DNA of 64,000 nucleotides, taken from NCBI RefSeq assembly GCF_016863035.1, contig NZ_BOOC01000032.1:1-64000 (forward strand). The letters are read 5' to 3'. Below are positions 44,608-53,376 of the stretch, piece by piece (positions within the stretch are counted from its first letter, which is position 1; each line of letters begins with the position of its first letter). Under the pieces are notes generated by a model. It had not been told where the DNA came from. It did not search any database and worked only from the letters and a program-made list of their open reading frames with translations. Position numbers and translations under genes: made by a program. The stretch is from Microbispora corallina. Lineage in GTDB: Bacteria; Actinomycetota; Actinomycetes; Streptosporangiales; Streptosporangiaceae.

Positions 44608-47031
44608 CTAACGGGCGACGGCCATCCAGACGTCGATGCTGAGGGACCAGGTGCCGTTCGGCGGGTCGGCGAGGGACCGCTCGTCCTGCCGCGTGCGCAG
44701 CTTCACCACGCGCACGGGCGCGCCGTACGGCGCGAGCTGCCGGGGGTCGGCCGCGAGCAGGACGGGCACGCGGCCGGTCCGGCGGACGGCGGCGACGAGC
44801 CGCACGACGTCGGCGGGGAGCGGCACGTCGCTCCCCGTGCGGTAGGCGACGCGGGCCGCCGGCACGCCGCACTCGCCCCGCACGAGCTGGGTGGCCCGGT
44901 CACCCGTCACGCGTTCGGCCATCAGCACGGACGCGTTCCGTGGGAGGGCGTCGCACAGGCCGGCCACGGCCGCCGCCTCCCCCCGGTTGACCGGCGTGAA
45001 CGCGGTCCCGATCGAGGTGATCACGGCCGGGACGACGAGCAGCAGGGCGCCCGCCGCGACCGCCGCCCGGGTGGGCCGCCCGCGTCGCCGCAGCCGCTCA
45101 CGCATCAGGCTCAGCCCCCAGGTCGCGAGCAGGACGAGCCCCGGGATCACGATGGGCACGAGCCGCCGGGACGCCCACGGATGGTCGGGCGTGATCGCCG
45201 GACGCCACAGCGTCGTCACCGTCGTCCAGCCGATGATCGCCAGCGGCAGCAGCCAGGCGAAGTCCCTTCCGCGGGCGAGCCGGCGCGCGAGCACGGCCGC
45301 CGCGACCGTGGCCAGCACCACCACGGGAACGCCGACGTACCAGATCACCCAGTAGAGGGAGTGCTCGTAGTACAGCCGGGCCGGGTCGACCGGCAGGTGG
45401 TCGGCGATCTGCGTCTTCTTGATGAAGTCCGCCGTCAGCCTGTCGTCCGGCGTGACGGCCACGCGGGTGACCGTCTGCACCCAGGGCCGTACGGCCAGGG
45501 CGGCCATGACGAGCACGACCAGGGCCGCGGCCACGTCGGGCAGCCTCCGCGCGCGGGCGCGCGCGGCGGCCGGGAGACGCCCGATCCGGGCGGCGGCCAG
45601 GGGCGCGAGGGCCGTCCCGGCGGCCGTCAGCACGAGCACGGCGGCGCAGATGGCGAGCAGGGGCGTGAGCGAGCCCGACAGATAGGAGAGGTACGGCCGG
45701 GAGAGGAGGTAGCCGCCGGCCAGCCCCCAGGCGGCCCCGGCCGCGAGGCCGGCCAGTAAGGGCAGGCCCAGCCGCCCGTCAGGGAAGACCCGGCCGCCGC
45801 GCCCCGGGACGCCGGACGCCTCCGTCCCGGGACCGCCGTCCTCGGAGGAACCGGACGCCCCCGGAACGCCGTCCTCGGAGAGGCCGGACGCGCCTCGACC
45901 GCCGTCCTCCGCCGCACCGGACGGCTCCTCCGCCGCCCCCGCGCGCGTCCGGGAGACGCGGTCGAGGGCGATCAGGACGCCGGCGAAGACGAGCACGGGC
46001 AGCACGTCGCGCAGGCCGTCGATGCGCACGAGCAGGGCCAGACCGAACGCCAGCCCGGCGAGCCCGGCGGACGCCCGGGCGCCGCCCGTCTGGGCCGTGC
46101 GCGCGGCTCCGAGGAGACCGCGCAGACCGCGCAGACCGCGCAGGCCGTGCGGGCCTCGCGCGCCCCGCAGGGGCAGGGGGGCCACGGCGTGCGGCCCGGC
46201 GGGCAGGAAGCCGACCCCGAGCAGGGCCGCCCGGAGCCGGGACCGGGCGTCGAGCAGCAGGTTGAGCCCGCCGAACACCAGGATCAGCGAGGGGATCTCG
46301 CTGAACGTGGTCCGCGACGTGTACAGCACGGGCAGGCTGACCGCGAAGACGAGCGCCGCGAGGACGGCCCAGCGCGGACCGGCCAGGCGCGCCGCGGTCC
46401 CGCCGAAGGTGAGGACGGCGAGGGCCCCCAGCACGGGCGGCACGAGCAGCAGGCCGGGGACGCCGGCGAGCCACTCGCCGATCGCGTGGAGCATGGGCGG
46501 CCCGGGCATGAACTGGGGGACGATCCCGCCGTCGGCGGCGTAGAAGCCCATGCTGTCGAAGCGCAGCGCGGGATCGGGGCCGCCGAAGTCGCCGGTGGGG
46601 ATCGGCAGGGAGCCGTGCCGGGCCAGCCAGACGGCGTACTGCGCGTAGGTGGACGGGTCGCGGCGGACGATCAGCTGCTCGCCGTGGAGGAACCCGTTGA
46701 AGACGCCGGACGCGACCGCGACGGCGGCCAGCCCGCCCGTCTGCAGCGCGGTCGCCTCCACGGTCTCCGGCAGGCGCCGCAGTCCGTACACGCACAGCGC
46801 GACCGCGAGCCCGCCGCCGAGGAGGACCATGGGCAGAGGCCGGAACCAGCCGAGCAGCAGCAGCGGCAGCCCGGCGAGCAGCCACCCGCTGAGGGCGAGC
46901 ACGGGCACGGCGGACACGACGGCGAGCACCCTGCCCGCCGACGGCGCGGAGGCCCGCCAGGAGAGACGGCGGAATCTGTCAGTAGGAATAGGCCGAGCGT
47001 ATCCGTCCGGACCGCCGATCGCGGGCTTCAC
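44608..47031 (-). CDS. Large polytopic GT-C-like membrane protein
   Basis: An 807-residue protein with roughly a dozen transmembrane helices. The first large external loop carries RRDPSTYAQYAVWLARHGSL and RFDSMGFYA, with acidic residues in the place expected for the catalytic Asp of GT-C enzymes that use lipid-phosphate sugars. A hydrophilic insertion of about 60 residues (SGAAEDGG / ASGLSEDG / ASGSSEDG repeats) lies mid-chain, and a soluble C-terminal domain ends the protein. It may transfer sugar from polyprenyl phosphate on the outer face. GTG start. It shares 84 bp of upstream DNA with a divergent gene of related layout. Confidence 0.72.
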   Translation of the reverse strand: MKPAIGGPDGYARPIPTDRFRRLSWRASAPSAGRVLAVVSAVPVLALSGWLLAGLPLLLLGWFRPLPMVLLGGGLAVALCVYGLRRLPETVEATALQTGGLAAVAVASGVFNGFLHGEQLIVRRDPSTYAQYAVWLARHGSLPIPTGDFGGPDPALRFDSMGFYAADGGIVPQFMPGPPMLHAIGEWLAGVPGLLLVPPVLGALAVLTFGGTAARLAGPRWAVLAALVFAVSLPVLYTSRTTFSEIPSLILVFGGLNLLLDARSRLRAALLGVGFLPAGPHAVAPLPLRGARGPHGLRGLRGLRGLLGAARTAQTGGARASAGLAGLAFGLALLVRIDGLRDVLPVLVFAGVLIALDRVSRTRAGAAEEPSGAAEDGGRGASGLSEDGVPGASGSSEDGGPGTEASGVPGRGGRVFPDGRLGLPLLAGLAAGAAWGLAGGYLLSRPYLSYLSGSLTPLLAICAAVLVLTAAGTALAPLAAARIGRLPAAARARARRLPDVAAALVVLVMAALAVRPWVQTVTRVAVTPDDRLTADFIKKTQIADHLPVDPARLYYEHSLYWVIWYVGVPVVVLATVAAAVLARRLARGRDFAWLLPLAIIGWTTVTTLWRPAITPDHPWASRRLVPIVIPGLVLLATWGLSLMRERLRRRGRPTRAAVAAGALLLVVPAVITSIGTAFTPVNRGEAAAVAGLCDALPRNASVLMAERVTGDRATQLVRGECGVPAARVAYRTGSDVPLPADVVRLVAAVRRTGRVPVLLAADPRQLAPYGAPVRVVKLRTRQDERSLADPPNGTWSLSIDVWMAVAR
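45800..45940 (-). repeat. Repetitive acidic insertion in the GT-C-like gene
   Basis: The sequence GCCGTCCTCGGAG and close variants recur three times in this stretch and encode the SEDG-containing repeats of a hydrophilic loop. It breaks the hydrophobic pattern and looks like a recently expanded region. Confidence 0.55.
46115..46145 (-). repeat. 9-nt tandem repeat encoding LRG
   Basis: Units of CGCAGACCG repeat without interruption and encode the leucine-arginine-glycine series LRGLRGLRG inside a cytoplasmic loop of the GT-C-like protein. Prone to slippage. Confidence 0.7.
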
Positions 47032-47115
47032 CCGCCCGCCTGTGGATCACGCGTCGCGGGGGCGGCGACGCCGCCGGAACCCGGTAGCGTACGCCGGGAG
47101 CAGCAGGGGGGCCGA

Positions 47116-48705
47116 GTGAGAGTGTCGGACATCCGGGGCGGCCCGTCCCGGGCCGGCGGGGGCGCGGGCCCGGGCGCGGCGGGCACCGGGCCGCGGCGGC
47201 TGCTCGCGGGCGTGCCGCCGTGGGCCCGCCGCCACCGGTGGTTCCTGGGGGTCTTCGGGCTGGGGACGCTCCTGCGGCTGGTGGCCGTGGCCGGCTACCG
47301 GCCGGCGCTCTGGTTCCCCGACTCGTACACGTACGTGGTCACGGCCATGCGTCCCCGGCCCGATCTCGTGCGGCCGGCGGGATACTCGATGTTCCTGCGG
47401 CTGCTGGAGCCGTTCCACAGCTTCGCCCTGGTCGTGGTGGCGCAGCACGTCCTCGGGCTGCTCACCGGCGCGATGGTCTACGCGGCCGCGCGCCGCGGGG
47501 GCGCGGCGGCCTGGGCCGCCGTCCTGGCGTCGGCGCCCGTGCTCCTCGACGCCTATCAGGTCGAGCTTGAGCACCTGCTGGTCTCCGACCCGCTGTTCGG
47601 GTTCCTCGTGACGGCGGCCGTGTGGGCCTCGCTGCGGCGGCCGGTGTCGGGGCCGCGCGCGGTGGCGCTCGGGGTGCTCCTCGCCGCCGCCACCCTCACC
47701 CGCACGGTCGGCCTGCCGCTCGTCGCCGTGTTCGCGGCCTTCCTCGTGTGGCGGGCCCTGCGCGACGGGCATACCGGGTGGCGGGGGCCCGCGCGGCGGG
47801 CGGGGCTGCTCCTGCTGGCGGCGCTGGTGCCGCTCGGGGCCTACGCGGGCTGGTTCTACGCCACCTATCAGCGGATCGGCCTCATCGGCTCGAACGGGGT
47901 GTTCCTCTACGCGCGGACGATGTCCTTCGCCGACTGCGGGGTGATGCGGCCGCCCGCGGACCTGCGGGTGCTGTGCGACCCGCGCCCCCCGTCTGCGCGG
48001 CCGGCCTCCCAGGAGTACATCTGGAGCTTCGACTCCCCCCTCGTCCGCCTGCCCGGCATCACGTTCACCCCGGAGACCGACTCGCTGGCCATGCGGTTCG
48101 CCTCGCTGGCCATCCGCAGCCAGCCGCTCGACTACGCCGCCTCGGCGCTCACCGAGCTGGGACGGTCGTTCGTCTGGACCCGGCCCGTCTACCCGGACCC
48201 GGCCACGTACGGCTACTACGAGTTCCCCCGCACGCCTCCGCCGCCCCCGGGCCGCCATCCGGCGGTCGTGGGCACCCGGTTCGCCGAGCGGTACGAGCAG
48301 GGCCCCCTCACGGTCGGCGTCGCCGAGCCGTACGCCGGGATGCTGCGGGCCTACCAGCGCGTGGCGTTCCTGCCCGGGACGCTGCTGCTCGCGGTGCTGC
48401 TCGTGCCGCCGTCGGCCGCCGCGGCCCGCCTCCTCGCGCGCCGGAGACAGGCGGGTGGCGGTCTCCGGGGGCTCGTCCGGTGGGAAGCGCGCGGCGCCCC
48501 CCGAGGGACCGTGCCGCCGGCCGGCCGGTGGGGGCTCCCCTGGACGGCCGCCTGGACGCTGCTGCTCGTGCCCCCGGCGACGGCCCAGTTCGACTACCGG
48601 TATGTGCTTCCCGTCGTGCCGCTGGCCTGTCTCGCCGCGGCTCTGGCCGTCGGGCCGGCGAACCCGCTGAACCGGCTCCAAGAAAAGAATGTAAAGCTCA
48701 AGTAA
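47116..48705 (+). CDS. Polytopic GT-C-like glycosyltransferase family membrane protein
   Basis: A 529-residue protein with about ten transmembrane helices. After helix 1 the first external loop reads RPALWFPDSYTYVVTAMRP, with the Asp (FPDSYTY) where GT-C enzymes of the PMT/ArnT superfamily keep a catalytic acid. A soluble external stretch (SFADCGVMRPPADLRVLCD) with two cysteines may form a disulfide. It has a final helix and a short basic tail. GTG at 47116 with GGGGGG 4 nt upstream; a GTG two codons later is possible. Divergent from the 807-residue protein; TAGCGT 25-30 nt upstream is a probable -10. Confidence 0.75.
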   Translation: MRVSDIRGGPSRAGGGAGPGAAGTGPRRLLAGVPPWARRHRWFLGVFGLGTLLRLVAVAGYRPALWFPDSYTYVVTAMRPRPDLVRPAGYSMFLRLLEPFHSFALVVVAQHVLGLLTGAMVYAAARRGGAAAWAAVLASAPVLLDAYQVELEHLLVSDPLFGFLVTAAVWASLRRPVSGPRAVALGVLLAAATLTRTVGLPLVAVFAAFLVWRALRDGHTGWRGPARRAGLLLLAALVPLGAYAGWFYATYQRIGLIGSNGVFLYARTMSFADCGVMRPPADLRVLCDPRPPSARPASQEYIWSFDSPLVRLPGITFTPETDSLAMRFASLAIRSQPLDYAASALTELGRSFVWTRPVYPDPATYGYYEFPRTPPPPPGRHPAVVGTRFAERYEQGPLTVGVAEPYAGMLRAYQRVAFLPGTLLLAVLLVPPSAAAARLLARRRQAGGGLRGLVRWEARGAPRGTVPPAGRWGLPWTAAWTLLLVPPATAQFDYRYVLPVVPLACLAAALAVGPANPLNRLQEKNVKLK

Positions 48706-48825
48706 TACGCATACCCTGAAATGTCCGGGTTTTAGTATGCTCTGCCGCTGGATCATCGGGGGTGCGGCGGCGCTGAGCGCGGTCCGGATCCCACCATTAG
48801 CGGCCCTCGCCGCGCCCACGTGACC

Positions 48826-48831
48826 TAATCT
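48826..48831 (+). promoter_or_regulatory. -10 element upstream of the LCP gene
   Basis: TAATCT, a good TANNNT match, lies in the 238-bp gap and would start a transcript near 48838, giving a leader of about 105 nt that contains the short upstream reading frame at 48870. Confidence 0.4.
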
Positions 48832-48869
48832 CGTGTGCGCGTCAGGCGGTCGCCAGGCAAGGAGGGCAC

Positions 48870-48947
48870 GTGTGCGAGCGAGGCTCTGACCTGTCCCGCC
48901 GTTCGCCCGCCCGACCGGCGGTCCTCCCCGCGAAGGACGCCCGGTGA
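48870..48947 (+). CDS. Possible 25-codon upstream reading frame coupled to the LCP gene
   Basis: AAGGAGGG is followed 3-4 nt later by GTG at 48870. The frame runs 25 codons (start VCERGSDLSRRS, end PAKDAR) and its TGA overlaps the GTG of the LCP gene (GTGA). A strong ribosome site on a tiny frame that terminates exactly on the next start suggests translational coupling or a leader peptide. No homology is recognisable and chance cannot be excluded. Confidence 0.35.
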   Translation: MCERGSDLSRRSPARPAVLPAKDAR

Positions 48948-50992
48948 GCGAGCGCAGGCGCGTCTCCTCCCGCGACCGGGGACCCACGCCGGCCGACCAG
49001 AAGGTCTGGGGTCCCGCCGACAGTCGCGGCGGCTACGGAGACACCCGCGCCGGCGGGTACGGCGACACCCGCCCGGGCACGTACGGGGACGCCCGTTCCG
49101 GCTCCTACGGCGACCCGTTCGACGCCGCCACCGGGCGCCGCAGGGCGGGCCAGGGGCACGACGGCCCCGGGCAACCGCCCGCCGCGCCCTCCCGGGAGCC
49201 CCGCCGTCAGCGCCCGCCGCGCGAGGAACCCCACGAGTTCGCCCCCGGCGTCCCCGACGAGGGACGCTCCCGGCGCCGCGGCCGTTCCGAGGCCCACGCC
49301 GACACCCGCCTCCACCCCGCGGCCGACGACGAGTTCTCGGCCGAGGAGCCGTCGCGGCGCCGCCGGCGCAGGCGCGACGACGACGAGCAGGGCTACGACA
49401 CGCGCCAGGCCGCCGGGTACGACGCGGTCTACCCCGACGACTACAACGGGCCCACCGCTCCGCGCAGGATGGCGGGCGGCGACGGGTACGACCCGCCCGA
49501 GGACCCGCCGCGACGGCGGCGCGGCGGCGGGGGCGCCTCCCGGGGGCTGGGAGTGGCCGGCTGGATCAGCGTGGTGATGACCTGCGTCCTGGTGATCGGG
49601 ACGCTCACGGCCTACAAGTTCTACCGGGACACGATCGGCCTGTTCAACCGGACCCGCTCCACCGACGACCTGGACAAGAACCGGCCCGTCAACGCGACGG
49701 GCGCGATCAACGTGCTGCTCGTCGGCTCCGACAGCCGGGCCGGGGCCAACAAGAAGTACGGCCAGCACCTCGTGAACGACGGCGAGCGCACCGACACGAT
49801 CATGTTGCTGCACGTGTCGCCCAACCGGGACGGCGCCACGCTGCTGAGCTTCCCGCGCGACTCGATGGTCATGATCCCCAGCTGCAGGAACGCGCAGAAC
49901 GTGACCGTCGCCCCGCACATGGGCATGATCAACTCAGCCTTCTCGGACGGCGGGATGATCTGCACCCGGCGGACGATCGAGAACCTCACGAACATCCCCA
50001 TCGACCACTTCGTGAAGGTCGACTTCACCGGCTTCAAGAACATCGTGAACGCCCTGGGCGGCATCCAGATCTGCCTCCCGCAGGCCGTGAACGACAAGCA
50101 GTCCAAGCTCAACCTCACGGCGGGCAAGCACCTGGTGAAGGGCGAGGAGGCCCTTGCCTACGTCCGCCTGCGGCACGGGCTCGGCGACGGCAGCGACATC
50201 GCCCGCATCAAGCGCCAGCAGGTGTTCATCTCGCAGGTCGTGAAGAAGGCCACCAGCACGGCGCTGCTCACCGACGTGGGCAGACTGCGGGAGTTCATCA
50301 CCGCGGCCGCCCAGTCGGTGACGATGGACGACGGCCTCAACACGGAGACGCTCCTGCAGATCGCGACGAGCGCGTCGAAGCTGAGCGCCAAGGGCTTCAA
50401 GGCCACCACGGTCCCCTGGGAGCCGTACGCGGCCGACCACAACCGCGTCCAGTGGAAGCAGCCGGACGCCACCAACCTGTTCAACGCGATCCGGAGCGAC
50501 ACCGAGGTCACGCCGACGGCCGCGCCGACCCCGTCGGGCTCGGCGAGCGCCAAGCCGAGCGCGCCCACCGTCACCAAGCCGCAGCAGGTCAAGGTGGAGG
50601 TGTTCAACGGCACCAACACGCCGGGCCGCGGCCGGGAGGTGGCCGAGGCGCTGGCCGCCCAGGGCTTCAAGGTCGTCGGCGTCGGCGACGCCCGCAAGCC
50701 GGACGGCACCGACCAGCCCAAGACGATGGTCCGCTACACCGGCCAGGGCTGGGACTACGCGAAGGTCGTGACCGGCAAGCTGCTGACCGCGGTCACCCCC
50801 GGCACGGGCAAGGTCGCCTCCGGCGTCGTGACGCCGTTCACGCCGGCCTCGCCGCCGCCGGACGCGCCCAAGGGCCGCGTGCCAGGGCCGACCATCCAGC
50901 TCGTCGTCGGGACCGACTGGCAGGGCGTCCGGGTCCCCCTCCAGGTGGGCGACAACGCCGTCACCTCCGACACGAACATCTGTTCAAGCTGA
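48944..50992 (+). CDS. LytR-CpsA-Psr (LCP) family glycopolymer transferase with LytR_C domain
   Basis: A 682-residue protein. The cytoplasmic N-terminus (about 195 residues) is disordered, with four 8-residue GYGDTRxG-type repeats and an Arg/Asp-rich part. One transmembrane helix lies at about 197-218. The LCP catalytic domain begins near residue 256 (INVLLVGSDSRAG) and includes RTDTIMLLHVS and LLSFPRDSMVMIP, whose arginines and aspartates bind polyprenyl pyrophosphate. The LytR_C domain starts near residue 549 (VKVEVFNGTNTPG). LCP enzymes attach teichoic acids or arabinogalactan-like polymers to peptidoglycan, fitting the surrounding gene set. GTG start after AAGGACGCCCG. Confidence 0.93.
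   Translation: MSERRRVSSRDRGPTPADQKVWGPADSRGGYGDTRAGGYGDTRPGTYGDARSGSYGDPFDAATGRRRAGQGHDGPGQPPAAPSREPRRQRPPREEPHEFAPGVPDEGRSRRRGRSEAHADTRLHPAADDEFSAEEPSRRRRRRRDDDEQGYDTRQAAGYDAVYPDDYNGPTAPRRMAGGDGYDPPEDPPRRRRGGGGASRGLGVAGWISVVMTCVLVIGTLTAYKFYRDTIGLFNRTRSTDDLDKNRPVNATGAINVLLVGSDSRAGANKKYGQHLVNDGERTDTIMLLHVSPNRDGATLLSFPRDSMVMIPSCRNAQNVTVAPHMGMINSAFSDGGMICTRRTIENLTNIPIDHFVKVDFTGFKNIVNALGGIQICLPQAVNDKQSKLNLTAGKHLVKGEEALAYVRLRHGLGDGSDIARIKRQQVFISQVVKKATSTALLTDVGRLREFITAAAQSVTMDDGLNTETLLQIATSASKLSAKGFKATTVPWEPYAADHNRVQWKQPDATNLFNAIRSDTEVTPTAAPTPSGSASAKPSAPTVTKPQQVKVEVFNGTNTPGRGREVAEALAAQGFKVVGVGDARKPDGTDQPKTMVRYTGQGWDYAKVVTGKLLTAVTPGTGKVASGVVTPFTPASPPPDAPKGRVPGPTIQLVVGTDWQGVRVPLQVGDNAVTSDTNICSS
49027..49125 (+). 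repeat. 24-nt tandem repeats in the LCP N-terminus
   Basis: Four degenerate 24-nt units encode GYGDTRAG, GYGDTRPG, TYGDARSG and SYGDPFDA in series. They form part of the disordered cytoplasmic tail of the LCP protein. Confidence 0.7.
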
Positions 50993-51299
50993 CCCGCCGG
51001 CACGTCACGGGCCGGGGCTCCTCGCAGGAGGGCCCCGGCCCGTTCCATGTCGGCCTGGCCCGGGTTTTACTCATGATCCCAACTGGTGTCACATCGGTTA
51101 CGTTTGGTCCCGCTGGCGACATTCGTTCACGGGGACGTTAGGGTGGGTGATCTGGCGAACGCGCCCTGTTCGCCCGTTCGGGCTGATGCGCCGGGGCGCC
51201 TTCGCTAGTGTCCGAAGAGGACCCGGCAGCGGATCGCGACGCGTCGCGAGACGCGGCCGTCCCCCCGAGCCTCCGAACAGATAGCTGAGCGTTTCCCTC
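50993..51299. other. Intergenic region between LCP and acyltransferase genes
   Basis: 307 bp with no gene. The first 50 bp hold the strong hairpin at 51007. The rest is less GC-rich and contains TTACTC and TTAGGGT elements (the latter near 51136) that may be promoter parts for the acyltransferase gene. No conserved RNA structure was recognised. Confidence 0.6.
51007..51043 (+). terminator. Terminator hairpin after the LCP gene
   Basis: ACGGGCCGGGGC pairs perfectly with GCCCCGGCCCGT, and the enclosed TCCT/AGGA extends the stem around a CGC loop with one bulged G. It begins 14 bp after the stop. No T-tract follows, in keeping with actinomycete terminators. Confidence 0.8.
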
Positions 51300-53288
51300 G
51301 TGAGTGACACCCGCCATCACCCTCCGGTTCCCGTCCCGCGGCCAGGCGTCACCCCCGATCCCGACGCCGACGCGGACGCCGAAGAGGCGCCCACCGGTGT
51401 GATCGGTCGCGTGACGGGCGAGTGGCCGCCGCCGGGCGCCGACGCCGGGACGGCCGGGGGCCACCCGTCCGTGGCCCGCGAGGGCGCGGCCGGCGCGTCC
51501 CACGGCGTCCCCGGAACCGGCGAGAGCGGCACGGGCCCCGCCCCCGGCGACGCCGCCTCGGCGGCCGACGCCGCGGCGCGGCACGAGAAGCCGCCCCTTC
51601 CCGTACGGCAGCCCCGCAGGCGGGGAGCCGGCGGCCTGGGCAAGGCGCCGGAGAACGCTCCCACCCCTGAGGGGTTCGACTACTTCGGCTCCTCCGGCGG
51701 GCAGCGGCCCCCGGCGGACCCCACGCGTCCCCGGTCCGCCGCCTTCGACGCGGCCGGCCCCTTCGCCCAGCGCGACGCCGTCGACAGGCCCGGTGTCCCG
51801 GAGGAGCCCGCGGGCCCCGAGCGGCGCGGCGCCTTCGACCGGTCGCGCGCCTTCGGCGAGCCAGGCGCCGGGGACGTCCCGGGCGGCCCCCTCGCCGGGG
51901 GCCCGCGCACCGGCGCCTCGCCCCTGCCCTCCCGCCCCCGCCGGGACCGCCCGGGACCGCAGGCCGTCCCGGACGCCGCGGCGTTCCAGGACGGTCCCGC
52001 GCCGGCCGCCCCGCCGATGGAGTGGCCCGGGGCCGACGGCCCGGCCGGGGCGCCCGGCCGCTGGGACCCCTGGCGGCGGGACGAGGCCCCCGGGGAGGCC
52101 GAGGCGTTCGAGGGCCCGGCCGTGCGGCCGATGCCGCTGCCGGCGTGGGCCGAGGTCCCGGCACGCCCGCCGGCCGACCCGTTCGCCGAGCCCGTCCCCG
52201 GGCAGGCCAGGACGGAGGACCCCGGCCAGTGGGACCGGCCGGAGACCGAGGCGGAGCCCCAGCCCCGGGCCAAGCGGCCGCGCGACCCGTACCTGGACAA
52301 CGCGAAGTTCCTCCTGATCGCCCTGGTGCCGATCGGGCACTCGCTCGTCCCGACGCTCGCGGCCGACTCGGCGCGGGCGGCGTACCTGTTCATCTACGTC
52401 TTCCACATGCCGCTGTTCGTGATGATCAGCGGCTACCTGTCCAGGAACTTCTGGAACTCCAACGCGAAGACCAACAAGCTGGTCGACACGTTCCTCGTGC
52501 CGTACGTCGTCGTCGAGGTCGGGTACGCCGCGCTCCGCTACGCCCTCGGGCAGAAGTGGAGCATCACGATCACCGACCCGGCCTGGCTGAACTGGTACCT
52601 GCTGGCCCTGCTGTTCTGGCGGCTGTCCACGCCCGTGTGGAAGCGGATGCGCTTCCCGTTCCTCATCTCGGTCGCGGTGTACCTGTTCGCCGGCTTCTCC
52701 GAGCTCAGCGGCGACTTCAGCATGGACCGGTTCTTCGGCCTGATGCCGTTCTTCGTCCTCGGACTGGTGATCAGGCCGGGGCTGTTCGACTTCCTCAAGC
52801 GGCGCTGGGTGATGGTCCTGTCGGCCCTCGTGCTGATCGGCGCGGCGGTGACCGCCGTCTACCTGGTGAAGAACTACTCGGTCAAACTCGGCCCGATCTA
52901 CTACAAGAACAGCTACAAGGACCTCCACCTGGTCTGGTGGAAGGGCATGGCCCTGCGGGTCGCCCTCCTCGGCGCGGCGCTCGCGATGTCGGCGGCCGTG
53001 ATGTCGCTGGTGCCCAAGGGCCAGACGTGGTTCTCCGACCTCGGCACCCGGACGCTGTACTGCTACCTCCTGCACGGCGTGCCGGTGCTGATCGCCAAGG
53101 AGATGGGCTGGCTGAGCGTGCCCTGGCTGTACGGCCCGCTGGGCGTGGCCGCGATCGCGAGCGCCTGTTTCGCGCTGGCGATCGTGCTGTGCATGCCGAT
53201 CACGCGGACGCTCTTCAAGTGGCTGCTCGAACCCCGGCTGTCCTGGCTCTACCGCCGCCCGAGCGACCCGGCCAAGCAGGCGGCGTAA
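51300..53288 (+). CDS. Acyltransferase 3 family membrane protein with long disordered N-terminus
   Basis: A 662-residue protein. The first 320 or so residues are Pro/Ala/Gly/Glu rich and disordered. The membrane domain begins at about residue 330 (YLDNAKFLLIALVPIGHSLV), where the His near position 346 is the catalytic histidine of AT3 enzymes, and has about ten helices, with VFHMPLFVMISGY, PYVVVEVGYAALRYALG and CYLLHGVPVL as further family segments. It resembles fucose 4-O-acetylase-like transferases that O-acetylate exported glycans, fitting the neighbourhood. GTG at 51300. The long N-terminal extension is unusual for the family and parallels that of the LCP protein. Confidence 0.82.
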   Translation: MSDTRHHPPVPVPRPGVTPDPDADADAEEAPTGVIGRVTGEWPPPGADAGTAGGHPSVAREGAAGASHGVPGTGESGTGPAPGDAASAADAAARHEKPPLPVRQPRRRGAGGLGKAPENAPTPEGFDYFGSSGGQRPPADPTRPRSAAFDAAGPFAQRDAVDRPGVPEEPAGPERRGAFDRSRAFGEPGAGDVPGGPLAGGPRTGASPLPSRPRRDRPGPQAVPDAAAFQDGPAPAAPPMEWPGADGPAGAPGRWDPWRRDEAPGEAEAFEGPAVRPMPLPAWAEVPARPPADPFAEPVPGQARTEDPGQWDRPETEAEPQPRAKRPRDPYLDNAKFLLIALVPIGHSLVPTLAADSARAAYLFIYVFHMPLFVMISGYLSRNFWNSNAKTNKLVDTFLVPYVVVEVGYAALRYALGQKWSITITDPAWLNWYLLALLFWRLSTPVWKRMRFPFLISVAVYLFAGFSELSGDFSMDRFFGLMPFFVLGLVIRPGLFDFLKRRWVMVLSALVLIGAAVTAVYLVKNYSVKLGPIYYKNSYKDLHLVWWKGMALRVALLGAALAMSAAVMSLVPKGQTWFSDLGTRTLYCYLLHGVPVLIAKEMGWLSVPWLYGPLGVAAIASACFALAIVLCMPITRTLFKWLLEPRLSWLYRRPSDPAKQAA

Positions 53289-53376
53289 CGGCGGCGTCCC
53301 GGAAGTTCAGCGGCTATTCGGTGGCCATTCACCGGAGGCATCCGGGCATTTCGGACCGAGCGGCGAGCCTCCCTCT

